A DNA stretch of 64,000 nt, taken from contig JAIOJX010000031.1 of the NCBI GenBank assembly GCA_022376925.1, positions 133,938,854 through 134,002,853 on the forward strand. Reading direction: 5' to 3'. Source of the DNA: Tragulus kanchil. Lineage: Eukaryota; Chordata; Mammalia; Artiodactyla; Tragulidae. Shown in pieces: positions 62,097 to 64,000 of the stretch (the stretch's first letter is position 1; each line of letters starts with the position of its first letter). Under the pieces are notes generated by a model. The model saw nothing but the letters and a program-made list of their open reading frames with translations, was not told the DNA's origin and ran no database searches. Position numbers and translations under genes: made by a program.

Positions 62097-62764
62097 TTTT
62101 CTCTTCCCCTTCCCCTTATCACTGAAAATAATAACGGCTAACATGTGTTAGGTTCCTTGCCTGTACAAGGCAGGCACTGTCTTAAGTGTTCTGTGTGGAC
62201 ACGTCTAAGCCTCACAACCCTGGGAGAGGCTCCTACTCTTATCCCACTTAACAGGTGAGGAAAACTGAGGCACGGCCAGTTCACGTGAGCCCAGCTTAGA
62301 ATGGCCATAGCCACACGTCAGGGCTAACCAGAGCATTTGTCGTCTCAAGCATGCGTGTTACTCTGCAGCACTGGAAACGGGGCGCAAATGCTAACCTCGA
62401 CAGCAGGTTCTGATCTTCAGAAACCTCCTCCAGGGCTCCACCCTGCCTTGCCCAGCGCTGCTAGGGTCCCATGACCCTGAGTTGCCACCACTGCTTCTCG
62501 ATGGAACCCTTAGTTGGAGGGGGAGGAGAACCTCAGGGAACCTTGCAAGAGGGAGGTTGTACTAGAACCAGTGCTACTTCCTGCTCCTGCAAGCTGATGA
62601 TTCTGGACAGATATGAGAGCCAGTGTTTCCTACTCTTAGCCTCCCCTGCTCCACAGCCATTTGTAGCCTCTAGACCACCAAAAACCCTTCCGTAGCCATT
62701 CCTGGTAAATCCCAAATGGTCTCTCAGTGAGTGAATGCGTCCTCCATTTCCTTTGCCATGTCCA

Positions 62765-62990
62765 GTGACTCAGATAAACACATGCACACCCATGTTCATA
62801 GCAACACTATTCACAGTAGCCAAAAGTGGAGACATCCCCAACGCCCATCAACTAATGAATGGATAAACCAAATACGGTCTCAGCATAGAGTGGAATATTA
62901 TTCAGTCATGAAAAAGGAGGTACTCGCCCATGCTACCATATGATCTACCCACACATGATGCTCAGTATCTACAAAAGGGTCCACAGTGTA
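62765..62990 (+). mobile_element. L1 ORF2 3' fragment, sense (recurs from about 63935)
   Basis: ttcatagcaacactattcac, ccccaacgcccatcaactaa and gtggaatattattcagtcat encode the decayed L1 ORF2 C-terminal region (EYYSVMKKE). Confidence 0.82.
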
Positions 62991-62994
62991 TGAA

Positions 62995-63095
62995 AGTGAA
63001 AGTGTTCATCGCTCAGTCGTGTCCAGCTCTTCATGACCCCATAGACTGTAGCCCGCCAGGCTGCTCTGTCTGTGGAATTCTCCAGGCTCTGAGGT
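62995..63095 (-). mobile_element. Bov-A fragment, antisense
   Basis: tcatcgctcagtcgtgtcca to ctgtggaattctccaggctc, truncated shortly before the last duplication junction. Confidence 0.72.
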
Positions 63096-63116
63096 GCATT
63101 TCTCCATCAGGGTGTG

Positions 63117-63268
63117 GCAGCTCCGAGGCTCTAGAGCACAGGTTCCATCACTGTGGCTCCCGGGCTTAGTTGCTCCAGCATGTGGGGTCTTCCCTGATCA
63201 GGGATGGAACCTGTGTCCCCTGCATTGGTAGGCGAACTCTTTGCCACTGAGCTACCAGGGCAGCCCCT
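63117..63268 (-). mobile_element. CHR-type SINE 5' part, antisense, at duplication junction
   Basis: Third copy of the proximal part of the 60650 element, starting abruptly at the junction (gcagctccgaggctctagag). Confidence 0.78.
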
Positions 63269-64000
63269 TTTCTCTTCCCCTTCCCCTTATCACTGAAAAT
63301 AATAACGGCTAACATGTGTTAGGTTCCTTGCCTGTACAAGGCAGGCACTGTCTTAAGTGTTCTGTGTGGACACGTCTAAGCCTCACAACCCTGGGAGAGG
63401 CTCCTACTCTTATCCCACTTAACAGGTGAGGAAAACTGAGGCACGGCCAGTTCACGTGAGCCCAGCTTAGAATGGCCATAGCCACACGTCAGGGCTAACC
63501 AGAGCATTTGTCGTCTCAAGCATGCGTGTTACTCTGCAGCACTGGAAACGGGGCGCAAATGCTAACCTCGACAGCAGGTTCTGATCTTCAGAAACCTCCT
63601 CCAGGGCTCCACCCTGCCTTGCCCAGCGCTGCTAGGGTCCCATGACCCTGAGTTGCCACCACTGCTTCTCGATGGAACCCTTAGTTGGAGGGAGGAGAAC
63701 CTCGGGGAACCTTGCAAGAGGGAGGTTGTACTAGAACCAGTGCTACTTCCTGCTCCTGCAAGCTGATGATTCTGGACAGATATGAGAGCCAGTGTTTCCT
63801 ACTCTTAGCCTCCCCTGCTCCACAGCCATTTGTAGCCTCTAGACCACCAAAAACCCTTCCGTAGCCATTCCTGGTAAATCCCAAATGGTCTCTCAGTGAG
63901 TGAATGCGTCCTCCATTTCCTTTGCCATGTCCAGTGACTCAGATAAACACATGCACACCCATGTTCATAGCAACACTATTCACAGTAGCCAAAAGTGGAG

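Larger units (their letters stand above)
59955..62124 (+). repeat. Tandem duplication 15 (units 59955-61047 and 61048-62124)
   Basis: Restart at aagtgcagagttataaccac. Offset 1093 bp. One Bov-tA and one antisense CHR-type SINE per unit. Confidence 0.93.
61944..64000 (+). repeat. Tandem duplication 16 (units 61944-63116 and 63117 to window end)
   Basis: Restart at gcagctccgaggctctagag, inside the CHR-type SINE. Offset 1173-1169 bp. The second unit is cut by the window end. The start segment occurs three times (about 60855, 61944, 63117). Confidence 0.92.

Noticed and set aside
51000..64000. Exons of the next genes known beyond CACNG6 in other mammals (VSTM1/TARM1 type)
   Set aside because: I looked for immunoglobulin-like cysteine/tryptophan patterns on both strands and found none I could support.

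Overview
This is mammalian nuclear DNA from a ruminant (cattle, sheep, goat or deer lineage). The evidence is many Bov-tA/Bov-A SINEs, CHR-type tRNA-derived SINEs, a BovB LINE 3' end and L1 fragments. Two multi-exon genes lie on the + strand, both voltage-gated calcium-channel gamma-subunit family members: CACNG8 (TARP gamma-8, exons between 7733 and 26228) and CACNG6 (gamma-6, exons between 33294 and 50776). Gene order and strand match the mammalian CACNG7-CACNG8-CACNG6 cluster. The conserved microRNA miR-935 lies inside CACNG8 exon 4.

Layout: 1-7700 is the CACNG8 upstream region, with old repeats and a long pyrimidine-rich tract. 7733-26228 is CACNG8, with a 12 kb intron 1, a CpG-rich intron 2 carrying a row of CCAAT boxes, and a GC-box minisatellite in intron 3. 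26229-31900 is the CACNG8 3' UTR and intergenic DNA. 31700-33290 is the CACNG6 upstream/leader region, with an MSR1-like minisatellite and a hairpin near a TATA-like box. 33294-50776 is CACNG6, with a 33-bp GCATGCTGGGA array in intron 3. 51000-64000 is gene-free flank dominated by SINEs, AT-rich DNA and LINE pieces.

The dominant structure is not a gene. At 16 places the sequence runs forward, jumps back about 1.07-1.18 kb and repeats itself almost perfectly. These direct duplications have similar lengths, ignore gene and repeat boundaries, and differ mainly by small indels and substitutions concentrated towards the copy ends. They look like abutting contigs whose ~1.1 kb end overlaps were never merged, and they account for roughly 18 kb of the 64 kb. 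They duplicate CACNG8 exon 2 and CACNG6 exon 2, leave a remnant of CACNG8 exon 3, and give CACNG6 exon 3 in one truncated and two full copies. I infer an assembly artefact, not biology.

After collapsing the duplicates both genes look essentially intact, with two CACNG8 anomalies: the expected initiator ATG reads CTG, and exon 4 lacks one base in a G/C run. I found no undescribed gene system. The best biological leads are an apparent CHR-type SINE subfamily with an unusual 3' tail, the 33-bp ZNF143-like array and the NF-Y-like CCAAT cluster.
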